Assembly: GCF_014200455.1 (NCBI RefSeq) | Contig: NZ_JACHBW010000006.1 | Coordinates: forward strand, 62,001-126,000 | DNA length: 64,000 nt | Source: Paraburkholderia bannensis | GTDB taxonomy: Bacteria; Pseudomonadota; Gammaproteobacteria; Burkholderiales; Burkholderiaceae | Reading direction: 5' to 3' | Shown: positions 38,001-45,340 of the stretch, piece after piece | Layout of the letters: the number at the start of each line of letters is the position of its first letter | Numbering within the stretch: the first letter of the stretch is position 1 | Position numbers and translations under genes: made by a program | The notes under the pieces: generated by a model | Database searches by the model: none | What the model was told of the DNA's origin: nothing | What the model saw: the letters and a program-made list of their open reading frames with translations, nothing else

Positions 38001-38881
38001 AGCGCGCCGCGCCCGACACGCGCGGCGAAGATGTATTTCTCGAATTGCTGGGCGCGAGTGCGCCGCAAGACGACGAGTTCGACGCAAACGCACTCGCGCC
38101 CGCCGGTGCGCCGATGCATGGTTTCGAGCGTGGCGCCGACGCAGGCAGCTTTCTGCACGAATTGATGGAGTGGGTGGCGAACGAGGGTTTCGCGGAGATC
38201 GCGCACGAATCCGCGCACGCGCGGTTGCGCGACATGATCGCACGGCGCTGCACGGTGCGTGGCTGGGACCGGTGGATCGAGACGCTTACCCAATGGATGC
38301 TCGCCTTTATCCGCACGCCGCTGAATCTGCCGGATTTCGAGGGCGAACCGGTGTCGCCGGTTTCGCTCGCGTCGCTCGATAAATCGGCTTATATGGCGGA
38401 AATGGAATTCTGGGTGGCTGCGCATAGGGTGGAGACGCTCGAACTCGATGCACTTGTGACGTCGCTGACGCTCGACGGAGCCGATCGGCCGCTGCTGGAT
38501 ACCGCGCGGCTGAACGGCATGCTCAAGGGCTTTATCGACCTTGTTTTCGAGCACGAGGGGCGCTACTACGTGGCCGACTACAAATCGAACTGGCTTGGCC
38601 CCGACGACGCTTCCTACACCGTGGAGAAAATGCGCTCGCAGATTCTGCATTCGCGTTATGAGTTGCAATATGCGCTCTATCTGTTCGCGCTGCATCGCTT
38701 GCTGAAGTCGCGCTTGCCCGACTACGACTACGACCGGCATATCGGCGGCGCGGTCTATATGTTTCTGCGCGGCGGCAATTCGCCGAGCCAGGGACTGCAT
38801 TGCGAGCGGCCGCCGCGCGAGTTGATCGAAGGGCTCGATGCGCTGTTCTCGCATCATGGCACGCTGGAGGGCGCGGTATGA
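35048..38881 (+). CDS. recB: Exodeoxyribonuclease V subunit RecB (beta)
   Basis: 1,277 residues. UvrD-like helicase motif I IEASAGTGKTFTIAMLYVRL (about 22-41), motif II VALIDEFQDTDPVQYQIF (about 417-434), a C-terminal helicase motif VQVVTIHKSKGLEYPLVFLP near 800, and the nuclease domain with GMLKGFIDLVFEHEGRYYVA then DYKSNWLG (about 1158-1185; catalytic Asp and Lys). It supplies 3'-5' helicase and nuclease activity and loads RecA. It overlaps recC and recD at both ends, so the three are coupled. Confidence 0.95.
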   Translation: MTPADDMIADVLEPLNFPLYGSRLIEASAGTGKTFTIAMLYVRLVLGHHGATEPRDLFEHDEAAVEQGGMRPLTPPEILVVTFTDAATKELRERIRARLIEAADYFRALPDEVPFRAPGVDLLHDLREAYAPEQWPACARRLQLAAEWMDEAAVSTIHGWCNRMLSEHAFDSDSLFSQTLETDQTELRAEVVRDYWRTFMAPLDAQAAGEVRAWFASPDALHKAILGLLPHAEQLPDAAAPAATLLEARTQAHEELEALKAPWREGIDEAQGLIEAAREKKLFDAKKLNTRNCENWFAKLREWANDPQSVHPGFKDDAAVWTRLTPDGLAEIWKDGKPPSHPCFTAMETLLESLGAKPEAKLPVLCHAARWVARRFEEEEARRSQMGFDDLLTRLLAALKKPNGARLAEIIRKQYPVALIDEFQDTDPVQYQIFDSVYAIESNNIETAIVLIGDPKQAIYAFRGADIYTYLRARRACAGRLYTLKKNFRSTRAMVDAVNRCFEAAEKRPEGSGAFLFRGAQGEANALPFVAADANGRPDELVANGNPLPALNVWWLPGAEDGKAMSKSAYFASMAASCATEMVRLLNLGQMGAAGFEGEHGLKPLRPAHMAVLVNNRDEARAIREALAVRGVRSVYLSDRDSVYRTPQAEELRYWLGACAEPDDGRLIRSALATASLGLSWSELDALGRDEIAWEARVLQFRGYREVWRKKGVLPMLRRLLNDFHVPQRLLGEHAAAGLNGERALTNLLHLAELLQQASTQLDGEHALIRYLDEQRADETAGGGGDARQLRLESDAGLVQVVTIHKSKGLEYPLVFLPFACAHRAVKADDVPFKWHDQDGELKITLEPEPAVLAQADRERLGEDLRKLYVALTRACYATWIGYAPVQNVEGSAFGYLVGGGAALPAEQTDSLLEALRGPCHDIAVTTAPARGNEVFATQGPAAARGKARTFPRRTRTPWWIASYSSLKTVEGAHDAYATKLEEEERAAPDTRGEDVFLELLGASAPQDDEFDANALAPAGAPMHGFERGADAGSFLHELMEWVANEGFAEIAHESAHARLRDMIARRCTVRGWDRWIETLTQWMLAFIRTPLNLPDFEGEPVSPVSLASLDKSAYMAEMEFWVAAHRVETLELDALVTSLTLDGADRPLLDTARLNGMLKGFIDLVFEHEGRYYVADYKSNWLGPDDASYTVEKMRSQILHSRYELQYALYLFALHRLLKSRLPDYDYDRHIGGAVYMFLRGGNSPSQGLHCERPPRELIEGLDALFSHHGTLEGAV

Positions 38882-41109
38882 CGAGGCGACGTACCACGGC
38901 GACCACGGGGCCGAAAGATGGCATCGGCGTGACGGGGGATCTGTTCGCGCAATTCGAAGTGCAGACCGAAGCCCAACTGCCCGAACCGGCGCGCGCGCTC
39001 GAACCTCAGAGATCGGTTGCACGCGCAACGTCTCAGGAATCGGCGGCGCAAATGCTTGCCACGCTGGAGCGTTGGGTCGAGCGAGGCTGGCTGCGGGCGC
39101 TCGACGGCGCGTTTGCGCGTTTCCTGCTGGAAGAGACGCCGCACGCGCCGCCGTTGCTGTTGCTTGCCGCGGCGCTGGCCAGCCATCAACTCGGGCGAGG
39201 GCATGTTTGCCTCGATTTGCGGGCCACGCTCGAAGACCCTGCGTTTGCCTTGTCCTTGCCGCCCGACGGCCCACAGGTGCAGACCGACGAGCCGCCTCAA
39301 CCGCCCGCTGACGTGCTGGCGGGCGTGACGCTCGAAGACTGGCTTGCGGCGCTCGATTGCCCTGAGCTGGTGGGCGCGCGGGAGGGCAATACGCCGCTCG
39401 TACTGAGCGGAACGCGCTGCTATCTGCGCCGCTACTGGCAATACGAGCAGGACGTGCGGGCGGGCATCGATGCGCGCCTGGCGCAACGCGCGCGCATCGA
39501 GGCGCAACTGCCTGCCGAAGCAGCGCGCGTGGCGCTCGACGCGCTGTTTGCGCCGCGGCAATCATCGAACCCGGCTAGCCAGGCTGAACGCGCCGACTGG
39601 CAAAAGCTCGCCTGTGCGCTCGCGGCGCGCAGCGCCTTTAGCATCATCACGGGCGGACCCGGCACGGGCAAGACCACCACCGTGGTGAAGTTGTTGGCAC
39701 TCCTGCAAACTTTGGCGCTTGCCCACAAGGTGTCCGCGCGACCATTGCGAATTCGCCTGGCGGCCCCCACGGGCAAGGCGGCGGCGCGGCTGAACGAATC
39801 GATCGCGGGCGCGGTCGCGCGTCTGCCTTTCGAGGCACTCGCGCAAGGCGTGGATGCGCAGGCGTTGCGCAACGCCATTCCCACGGCCGTGACGACGCTC
39901 CATCGCGTGCTGGGCACGCGCCCTGGCAGTCGGCGTTTCCGTCACGATGCGGCCAATCCGCTGCCGGTGGACGTGCTGGTGATCGACGAAGCCTCGATGG
40001 TCGATCTGGAAATGATGGCGGCGGTGCTCGACGCCTTGCCGCCCACGGCCCGTCTGATTCTGCTTGGCGACAAGGACCAGTTGGCGTCGGTGGAAGCGGG
40101 CGCGGTGCTGGGCGAGCTTTGCGATCGTGCACGCGAAGGCCACTACACCGAGGCGACACGCGCATGGCTGGAGGCGGCGACGGGCGAGCGCATCGACGCG
40201 GCGATGCTCGACGCGCACGGCACGCCGCTCGATCAGGCCGTAGCGATGCTGCGCCAGAGCCACCGTTTCGCATCGGAAAGCGGCATCGGCGCGCTTGCCG
40301 AACTGGTGAATACCGGTGACGCCACGGGCGTGGCGAAGATCTGGCGGCACGGCTATGCGGATCTCGCGCGCCTCATCTGTCCCGCGCACGACGACGCTGC
40401 GCTGCGCGCGCTGATAATCGACGGCAACGTGGGCGAATCGCACGAGGGACAGCGCCGCGGTTACCGCCACTATCTGGCAACGATGCGCTCCCTGCGTCCC
40501 GAGCCGGGTGCAGCGCCGGAGCAACTCGTCGAGTGGGCGGCCGGCGTGCTCAAGGCGCATACGGAGTTTCAGTTGCTGTGCGCCTTGCGGCGCGGCACAT
40601 GGGGCGTGGAAGGACTGAACCGGCGCGTCGCGCGGTTGCTGCAGGAGGAAGGCTTGATCGAGCCGTTGGGCGACTGGTATGCGGGGCGGCCCGTGCTGGT
40701 CACGCACAACGACTACGAACTGGGCCTGATGAACGGCGATATCGGCATTGCGCTCGATTTGCCGGTTGAGCAAGGGAGGCCGCCGGTGTTGCGCGTGGCG
40801 TTTCCTTCGGGAGACGGTACGGGCGGTGTGAAGTGGGTGTCGCCCAGCCGCCTGCAAGGTGTGGAGACCGTGTTCGCGCTCACCGTGCACAAATCGCAGG
40901 GCTCGGAATTCACCCACGCGGCGCTTGTGCTGCCGGACACCTACAGCCCTATCTTGACGCGTGAACTCGTCTACACCGGCATCACGCGTGCGCGCGCGTT
41001 TCTGACGCTGGCCGTGCCGGAAGGGCGCTCGGTGCTCGACCGCGCGGTGCTTGCCAAGGTGCAGCGCGCGAGCGGCTTGATGGCGGGTCTCGCCCGCGAC
41101 GCCCAGTGA
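38878..41109 (+). CDS. recD: Exodeoxyribonuclease V subunit RecD (alpha)
   Basis: 743 residues from the ATG overlapping the recB stop. After an N-terminal domain that docks on RecC, the SF1B helicase motifs are complete: Walker A IITGGPGTGKTTTVVKLLAL (about 257-276), DEAS (DVLVIDEASMVDLEMM), LGDKDQLASVEAGAVLGEL, and the C-terminal ALTVHKSQGSEFTHAALVLP and VYTGITRARAFL. It is the fast 5'-3' motor of RecBCD. The residues before about 40 are low-complexity. Confidence 0.94.
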   Translation: MTRRRTTATTGPKDGIGVTGDLFAQFEVQTEAQLPEPARALEPQRSVARATSQESAAQMLATLERWVERGWLRALDGAFARFLLEETPHAPPLLLLAAALASHQLGRGHVCLDLRATLEDPAFALSLPPDGPQVQTDEPPQPPADVLAGVTLEDWLAALDCPELVGAREGNTPLVLSGTRCYLRRYWQYEQDVRAGIDARLAQRARIEAQLPAEAARVALDALFAPRQSSNPASQAERADWQKLACALAARSAFSIITGGPGTGKTTTVVKLLALLQTLALAHKVSARPLRIRLAAPTGKAAARLNESIAGAVARLPFEALAQGVDAQALRNAIPTAVTTLHRVLGTRPGSRRFRHDAANPLPVDVLVIDEASMVDLEMMAAVLDALPPTARLILLGDKDQLASVEAGAVLGELCDRAREGHYTEATRAWLEAATGERIDAAMLDAHGTPLDQAVAMLRQSHRFASESGIGALAELVNTGDATGVAKIWRHGYADLARLICPAHDDAALRALIIDGNVGESHEGQRRGYRHYLATMRSLRPEPGAAPEQLVEWAAGVLKAHTEFQLLCALRRGTWGVEGLNRRVARLLQEEGLIEPLGDWYAGRPVLVTHNDYELGLMNGDIGIALDLPVEQGRPPVLRVAFPSGDGTGGVKWVSPSRLQGVETVFALTVHKSQGSEFTHAALVLPDTYSPILTRELVYTGITRARAFLTLAVPEGRSVLDRAVLAKVQRASGLMAGLARDAQ

Positions 41110-41140
41110 ACTGCCTGCAGTTTCCGATCCGATAAAGAGA

Positions 41141-41174
41141 AAACGCGTCGGGCGCTGATGCGTCCGGCGCGTTT
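41141..41174 (-). terminator. Terminator between recD and ohr (convergent)
   Basis: A 14-bp stem with two G-T wobbles (AAACGCG at 41141-41147 pairing with CGCGTTT at 41168-41174, continuing inward) and loop CTGATG. Read on the minus strand it is followed by TTTTCTCTTT, so it fits termination of ohr; it may also act on recD. Confidence 0.7.
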
Positions 41175-41230
41175 CATCCTGTTTCCAGTTGGAATCGGAA
41201 CAACTGCGCAGGAAAACTGTCGCTGTGTCC

Positions 41231-41656
41231 TTAGACGATCGTCAGCGTCACGTCGATGTTGTTGCGCGTGGCGTTCGAGTACGGGCAGACGATGTGGGCC
41301 GCGTCGACCAGCTTCTGAGCGTCGGCGCGGTCCAGACCCGGCAGCGAGATGCGCAGTTCGACCTGGATGCCGAAGCCGTTGGGAATCTGGCCGATGCCCA
41401 CATGGCCGTTGACCGAGACGTCAGCCGGGATCGCGATCTTGTCGCGCGCCGCCACGAACTTCATCGCGCCAATGAAACAGGCGCTATAGCCCGCTGCGAA
41501 CAACTGTTCCGGGTTCGTGCCGTCCCCGCCTGCGCCGCCCAGTTCGCGCGGCGTCGTGAGCTTGAGGTCCAGGTTGCTGGCGGGGACGACAGCGCGGCCA
41601 TCACGGCCTCCGGTTGCGGTGGCTTCGGCGGTGTAGAGGACTTTTTCGATCGACAT
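41231..41656 (-). CDS. ohr: Organic hydroperoxide resistance protein (Ohr/OsmC family)
   Basis: 141 residues. The redox cysteines are at C60 ([12 protein letters not shown]) and C124 (VCPYSNAT), with E50 and the N-terminal Arg in place. Ohr reduces organic and fatty-acid hydroperoxides with lipoylated partners in the cytoplasm. The usual MarR-type OhrR regulator is absent; a TetR gene lies upstream on the same strand instead, with a palindrome at 41831-41846 in the ohr upstream region. Confidence 0.93.
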   Translation of the reverse strand: MSIEKVLYTAEATATGGRDGRAVVPASNLDLKLTTPRELGGAGGDGTNPEQLFAAGYSACFIGAMKFVAARDKIAIPADVSVNGHVGIGQIPNGFGIQVELRISLPGLDRADAQKLVDAAHIVCPYSNATRNNIDVTLTIV

Positions 41657-41830
41657 GACTGACTCTCCAGTGTGAGCAATGCAGCTAGAAAACTGCGGTG
41701 ATGAATCATTAGTCGTCCAGACCGATAGCGGTCTTCGCGACAAGTGCGTGACTGCGTGACTTCGACGATAGCGTTCGATCGTGGCGTCTGCGTGATTGTG
41801 ATCGGGTCACCATCGTCTTTCTTCAAATAC

Positions 41831-41846
41831 TATCTATCACTAGATA
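41831..41846. promoter_or_regulatory. Candidate operator upstream of ohr
   Basis: TATCTA-TCAC-TAGATA, a perfect 6-bp inverted repeat extended by further TAGATA-like bases. It lies 175 bp upstream of the ohr start, in an AT-rich patch. ATCTAT/ATAGAT arms recur in the hairpin at 41905-41936 and TCTAC/GTAGA arms in the tetR promoter, suggesting one regulator may bind them all. Confidence 0.4.
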
Positions 41847-41904
41847 GATATGGGGCGACGACATCAACATACATTAGCCTCTGTCTGACTTCGCGTCCCT
41901 TAGC

Positions 41905-41936
41905 GCGGCCTATCTATCAGAAAATAGATGGGCCGC
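41905..41936 (-). terminator. Hairpin after the TetR gene
   Basis: Inverted repeat GCGGCC-t-ATCTAT / ATAGAT-g-GGCCGC with loop CAGAAA, starting 10 bp beyond the TetR stop on the minus strand. There is no T run, so termination may be incomplete and some read-through into ohr is plausible. Confidence 0.5.
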
Positions 41937-41946
41937 CCTGCAAGGC

Positions 41947-42513
41947 TCAGGGAGCGGCTTTCCACATCGCTTCGACGTCTTCCAGACGCGTCTTCGTGTG
42001 AAACAGCCGGCTTGCCAGCACACTGCCCTGCAACGCGGCGAACAGCGTACGCGCCGCGCTTTCCGGCTTGCCTCGCGCCACCAGCGTGCCTTCCTTGACA
42101 CCTTGGGCCAGCACTTTTGCCAGCCACGTTTCATTGGTGCGGAAGAAAGCCTGCACAGCTTCGCGCACGGCTTCGGGCAGCGTCTCGATGTCGGCGGCCA
42201 GCATGCCGCACAGACAGATCTGGTTGCCGTCGCCCAGCGTCTTGCCGAAAAAGCGCGTGTACATCGCGAGTTTCTGGTCGGCCGGCAGAGCCGGATCGAC
42301 CGCTTGCAGCGCCTGCACGACTTCGTCGCTGTACTGCTTCACCGCTTCCAGCACGAGATCGTCTTTCGACGGGAAGTAGTAGTGAATGCTCGACGTCTTT
42401 ACGCCCACGAGTTCAGACAGATCGCGATAGCTAAACCCGTTGTAGCCCCGCAGCATCATCAAGGTGATGGCGTGGTCGAGAACCTGTTCGCGTACTGTCA
42501 ACTTCGTGTTCAT
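41947..42513 (-). CDS. TetR-family regulator, possible redox sensor
   Basis: 188 residues from the ATG at 42511-42513 (an extension to 42549 would overlap the promoter and is rejected). The HTH is at about residues 28-47 (SYRDLSELVGVKTSSIHYYF). The ligand domain carries C100 and C102 (NQICLCGMLAADIE), close to the position of sensory cysteines in NemR-like proteins. Its own promoter contains a palindrome, and ohr lies just downstream, so it may control peroxide or electrophile defence. The sensing role is inference. Confidence 0.82.
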   Translation of the reverse strand: MNTKLTVREQVLDHAITLMMLRGYNGFSYRDLSELVGVKTSSIHYYFPSKDDLVLEAVKQYSDEVVQALQAVDPALPADQKLAMYTRFFGKTLGDGNQICLCGMLAADIETLPEAVREAVQAFFRTNETWLAKVLAQGVKEGTLVARGKPESAARTLFAALQGSVLASRLFHTKTRLEDVEAMWKAAP

Positions 42514-42520
42514 GAGCTCT

Positions 42521-42549
42521 AATTTATCTACTGGAAGGTAGACTGTCAA
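42521..42549 (-). promoter_or_regulatory. TetR gene promoter with embedded operator
   Basis: On the minus strand: consensus -35 TTGACA (42544-42549), 17-base spacer, -10 TAAATT (42521-42526). The spacer is almost filled by the inverted repeat TCTAC-TGGAAG-GTAGA (42527-42542), placed exactly where a repressor would block RNA polymerase. Autorepression is the natural reading. Confidence 0.7.
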
Positions 42550-42645
42550 GCGCTCCCCGGAAATTTTTGTTTTGCTGCGGAGTTTCCTTTGGGAAACGGG
42601 CGGCTGGATGCCGCCCAGACAAGGATTCAGAGGACTCCGCGAGCT

Positions 42646-43281
42646 TCAGAGTCCGCGATGGCCCGCGCTGACGATCAGTCGCAGGCCAAGCGCAGCAATC
42701 GCACCGGCGGCAATGCGGTCGATCCAGCGCTTCGCACGCAGATAGAGATCGCGCGGACGCTGGCTCGAAAAGCTGAGCGCGACCACCGTGTACCAGCCCG
42801 TCTCGATGGCGAACACCAGCGGCGGCAGGGCGAAGTAGCACCAGAGCGGCGGGTGCTGCGGCAGCAAGGCCACGAAGATGCTGCCGTAGGCCACGGCCGT
42901 TTTCGGGTTGCTGAGTTGGGTCGTCAGGCCGGTCCAGAACGATTTGCCGGGATGCGCGGCCTGCGTTTCACTCTTGCCCATCGACACCGGTTGGCCAGCG
43001 CCGCGCCAGATGCGCGCGGCGATGCAAAGCAGATATACGCCGCCCGCTATCTTGAGCCCCGCATAGAGCCAGGCAACGGTCGCGAGCAAGGTATACAACC
43101 CGGCGAGCGCGATGCCCGCAAAGCAGATTGCGCCGATCCCCATGCCCAGCGCCGTCGCCACGCCGTCGCGCCGCGATAGCCCGATCGAATTGCGCGCGAC
43201 CATCACGAAGCTGGGTCCGGGACTCATCGCGCCGAGCAGAATGGCGGCGAGGATGCTGATAACGGCGGTAGTGGGCGACAT
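42646..43281 (-). CDS. LysE/RhtB-family amino-acid exporter
   Basis: 211 residues, six membrane helices. The family signature is near the N-terminus: ILLGAMSPGPSFVMVARNSI (about 14-33), then GMGIGAICFAGIALAGLYTL. These inner-membrane proteins export amino acids such as homoserine, threonine or lysine. It stands alone, with a TetR gene on either side; its substrate cannot be predicted. Confidence 0.88.
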   Translation of the reverse strand: MSPTTAVISILAAILLGAMSPGPSFVMVARNSIGLSRRDGVATALGMGIGAICFAGIALAGLYTLLATVAWLYAGLKIAGGVYLLCIAARIWRGAGQPVSMGKSETQAAHPGKSFWTGLTTQLSNPKTAVAYGSIFVALLPQHPPLWCYFALPPLVFAIETGWYTVVALSFSSQRPRDLYLRAKRWIDRIAAGAIAALGLRLIVSAGHRGL

Positions 43282-43382
43282 GGCGGCCTCGGGTGCCTGG
43301 AAGTAGTGTTTGACAGTAGCACGCGTTTCCTGTGTGGCGGTAAACGCCGTTCAATGCTCTTATCGGAAACGCATGGCTACCT

Positions 43383-44093
43383 TCAGGCCTTGTTGCGCTG
43401 CCGGCTCCAGTGCTCCAGCAGCACGCGCGTCTGTTCGCAGACGCTGGCCTTCAGAAACTCGGCTTTCTCGCGATCGATCTCGTTCCATTCCAGCGTCGTC
43501 AGCGCCGAGCGGCGTGCGATATGGAACACCAGCAATTGCCCATACAGGCTGAACATGCGCACGGTGGTCAGCGTGTCGTCCGAGGGGGTGCCGGTGATGC
43601 GCGCCAGCAGTTCGACGTTCACCGTATTGAGCGGCGTACGCACGCGCTCGCGCAGCACTTGCGAGCCGACTTCCGGCTCGCCGCCGCCTTGCTCGCGCGC
43701 GAAGAAGAGGCGCTGATCGGGTTCGCTGCTCTTGATGAAGGTGCGGTCGGCCACCGCGCGCTGGATGTCGAGAAAGGCTTCGATCAGCGCTTCGGTGTCG
43801 CCGTTACGTTCGAGTACGGCGCGTGCGCGTAGCACGGCGGGTTCGAATGCTTGCCACGATTCGTCGGCGATCGACTCGGCGCACGCTCGATAAAGCCCTT
43901 CCTTGTTTTCGAAGTAGTACTGCAGCGCGGGGGCATTCACGCCCGCGCGTGCGGCGATATCGCGCGTGGAGGCGCCTTCGAAACCATGTTGCCCGAACAG
44001 GCTGATGGCGGCTTCGATGATCTTGCGGCGGGTTTCGTCTCCGCGCGCATAACCGCCCGCCGATGGGCGGCGCAGTCGTTTCGGTTCGTTCAT
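43383..44093 (-). CDS. TetR-family regulator with CecR-type (DUF1956) ligand domain
   Basis: 236 residues. HTH at about 44-63 (STRDIAARAGVNAPALQYYF), followed by a long all-helical domain (RRSALTTLEWNEIDREKAEF near the end) of the kind in CecR. It is transcribed away from the EmrAB-NodT efflux operon across a 110-bp region with a promoter and palindrome, so it most likely represses that operon. The length matches the subfamily. Confidence 0.85.
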   Translation of the reverse strand: MNEPKRLRRPSAGGYARGDETRRKIIEAAISLFGQHGFEGASTRDIAARAGVNAPALQYYFENKEGLYRACAESIADESWQAFEPAVLRARAVLERNGDTEALIEAFLDIQRAVADRTFIKSSEPDQRLFFAREQGGGEPEVGSQVLRERVRTPLNTVNVELLARITGTPSDDTLTTVRMFSLYGQLLVFHIARRSALTTLEWNEIDREKAEFLKASVCEQTRVLLEHWSRQRNKA

Positions 44094-44133
44094 GTCAGGT
44101 GAGGTTGCGGCTTGGCTGACGAAAATATAACAC

Positions 44134-44162
44134 TTGACAGAATTTTTCCGAATGGAATAATT
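44134..44162 (+). promoter_or_regulatory. Promoter of the efflux operon with overlapping operator
   Basis: -35 TTGACA (44134-44139), 17-base spacer, -10 ATAATT (44157-44162). An inverted repeat ATTTTTCC-GAAT-GGAATAAT (44142-44161, seven of eight arm positions matching) spans the spacer and -10 box, a good site for the divergent TetR regulator. Confidence 0.65.
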
Positions 44163-44203
44163 TTGCCAACTGGAAATAATCTTTTACTGGGGTTGTGAAA
44201 ATC

Positions 44204-45340
44204 ATGTCAACGACTGCGGGAGCGCCCGGGCGCGAAGTGCCGGGCGACGTCGTTTCGCCGGAAAAGCGTGGCAATAAGCGCATGGTGCTGATCGGTCTCG
44301 GTCTCGGGGCGCTGGTTGCCGCCGGCGTCTGGGGCGGTCACTGGTGGCTCGTGGGCCGCTTCATCGAAAGCACGGACGATGCCTATCTGCAGGCGGATAG
44401 CGTGACCGTCGCGCCGAAAGTCAGCGGCTATGTCACCGATGTCTACGTCGCCGACAACCAGGCGGTGAAGGCTGGCGATCCGCTCGTGAAGCTCGACGCG
44501 CGTCAGTATCAGGTCGCGCTCGATCAGGCCAACGCCACCATCGACGCTCGCGCCGCCGACATCCAGCACGCCGACGCGCAGCTCGCGCAGCAGCGCGCCA
44601 ACATCGCGCAGGCGCAGGCCCAGCAGGAAGTGGCGCGCGTGAGCTTGCGTCATGCACAGGACGAAGTTGCACGCTACACGCCGCTCGCAGCGACCGGCGC
44701 GGAAACCACTGAACGTCTCGCTGAACTCAAGAGCAATCGCGACCAGGCGCAAGCCACCCTGGCCGCCGATTCTGCCGCTGTCGAAGCGCAGCGTTCGCAG
44801 GTCGCGGCACTGACGGCGCAGCAGGCGCAGGCGCGTGCGCAACTCGAAGCGGCGCGCGCCAGTGCAGCGCAGTCGCAACTCGATCTGGACAACACCGTGG
44901 TCAAGAGCGCGCTTGCAGGGCGCGTGGGCGATCGCACGGTGCGCGTGGGCCAGTACGTGCAACCCGGCACGCGCATGCTGACGGTCGTGCCGGTGCAGAA
45001 GACCTATCTCACCGCGAACTTCAAGGAAACGCAGATCGGCCGCATGCGTGTCGGTCAGCCGGTCGAGCTGTACGTCGACGCATTGCCGGGCCATACGCTG
45101 CATGGCGTGGTGGACAGCTTCTCGCCGGGAACGGGTGCGCAGTTCGCACTGCTGCCGCCGGAAAACGCCACGGGCAACTTCACGAAGATCGTGCAGCGCG
45201 TGCCGGTGCGTATCCGCCTCGATACCGGTCCTGAAACGCGCGGCGTGCTGCTGCCGGGCATGTCCGTGACCGTCGATGTCGATACGCGTTCCGCGCGCGA
45301 CGACGATCGCCGTATCGACGCCGAGAATCATCGTGGCTGA
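44204..45340 (+). CDS. emrA: EmrA/HlyD-family membrane fusion protein of multidrug efflux
   Basis: 378 residues from ATG 44204 (GTG 44195 possible). One N-terminal membrane anchor (MVLIGLGLGALVAAGVWGGH), then STDDAYLQADSVTVAPKVSG, the classic EmrA barrel start, a long Ala/Gln-rich coiled-coil hairpin (about 100-225) and the second lipoyl half with ALAGRVGDRTVRVGQYVQPG. It bridges the MFS pump and outer-membrane channel. The stop lies 8 bp inside the emrB start region, so translation is coupled. Confidence 0.9.
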   Translation: MSTTAGAPGREVPGDVVSPEKRGNKRMVLIGLGLGALVAAGVWGGHWWLVGRFIESTDDAYLQADSVTVAPKVSGYVTDVYVADNQAVKAGDPLVKLDARQYQVALDQANATIDARAADIQHADAQLAQQRANIAQAQAQQEVARVSLRHAQDEVARYTPLAATGAETTERLAELKSNRDQAQATLAADSAAVEAQRSQVAALTAQQAQARAQLEAARASAAQSQLDLDNTVVKSALAGRVGDRTVRVGQYVQPGTRMLTVVPVQKTYLTANFKETQIGRMRVGQPVELYVDALPGHTLHGVVDSFSPGTGAQFALLPPENATGNFTKIVQRVPVRIRLDTGPETRGVLLPGMSVTVDVDTRSARDDDRRIDAENHRG

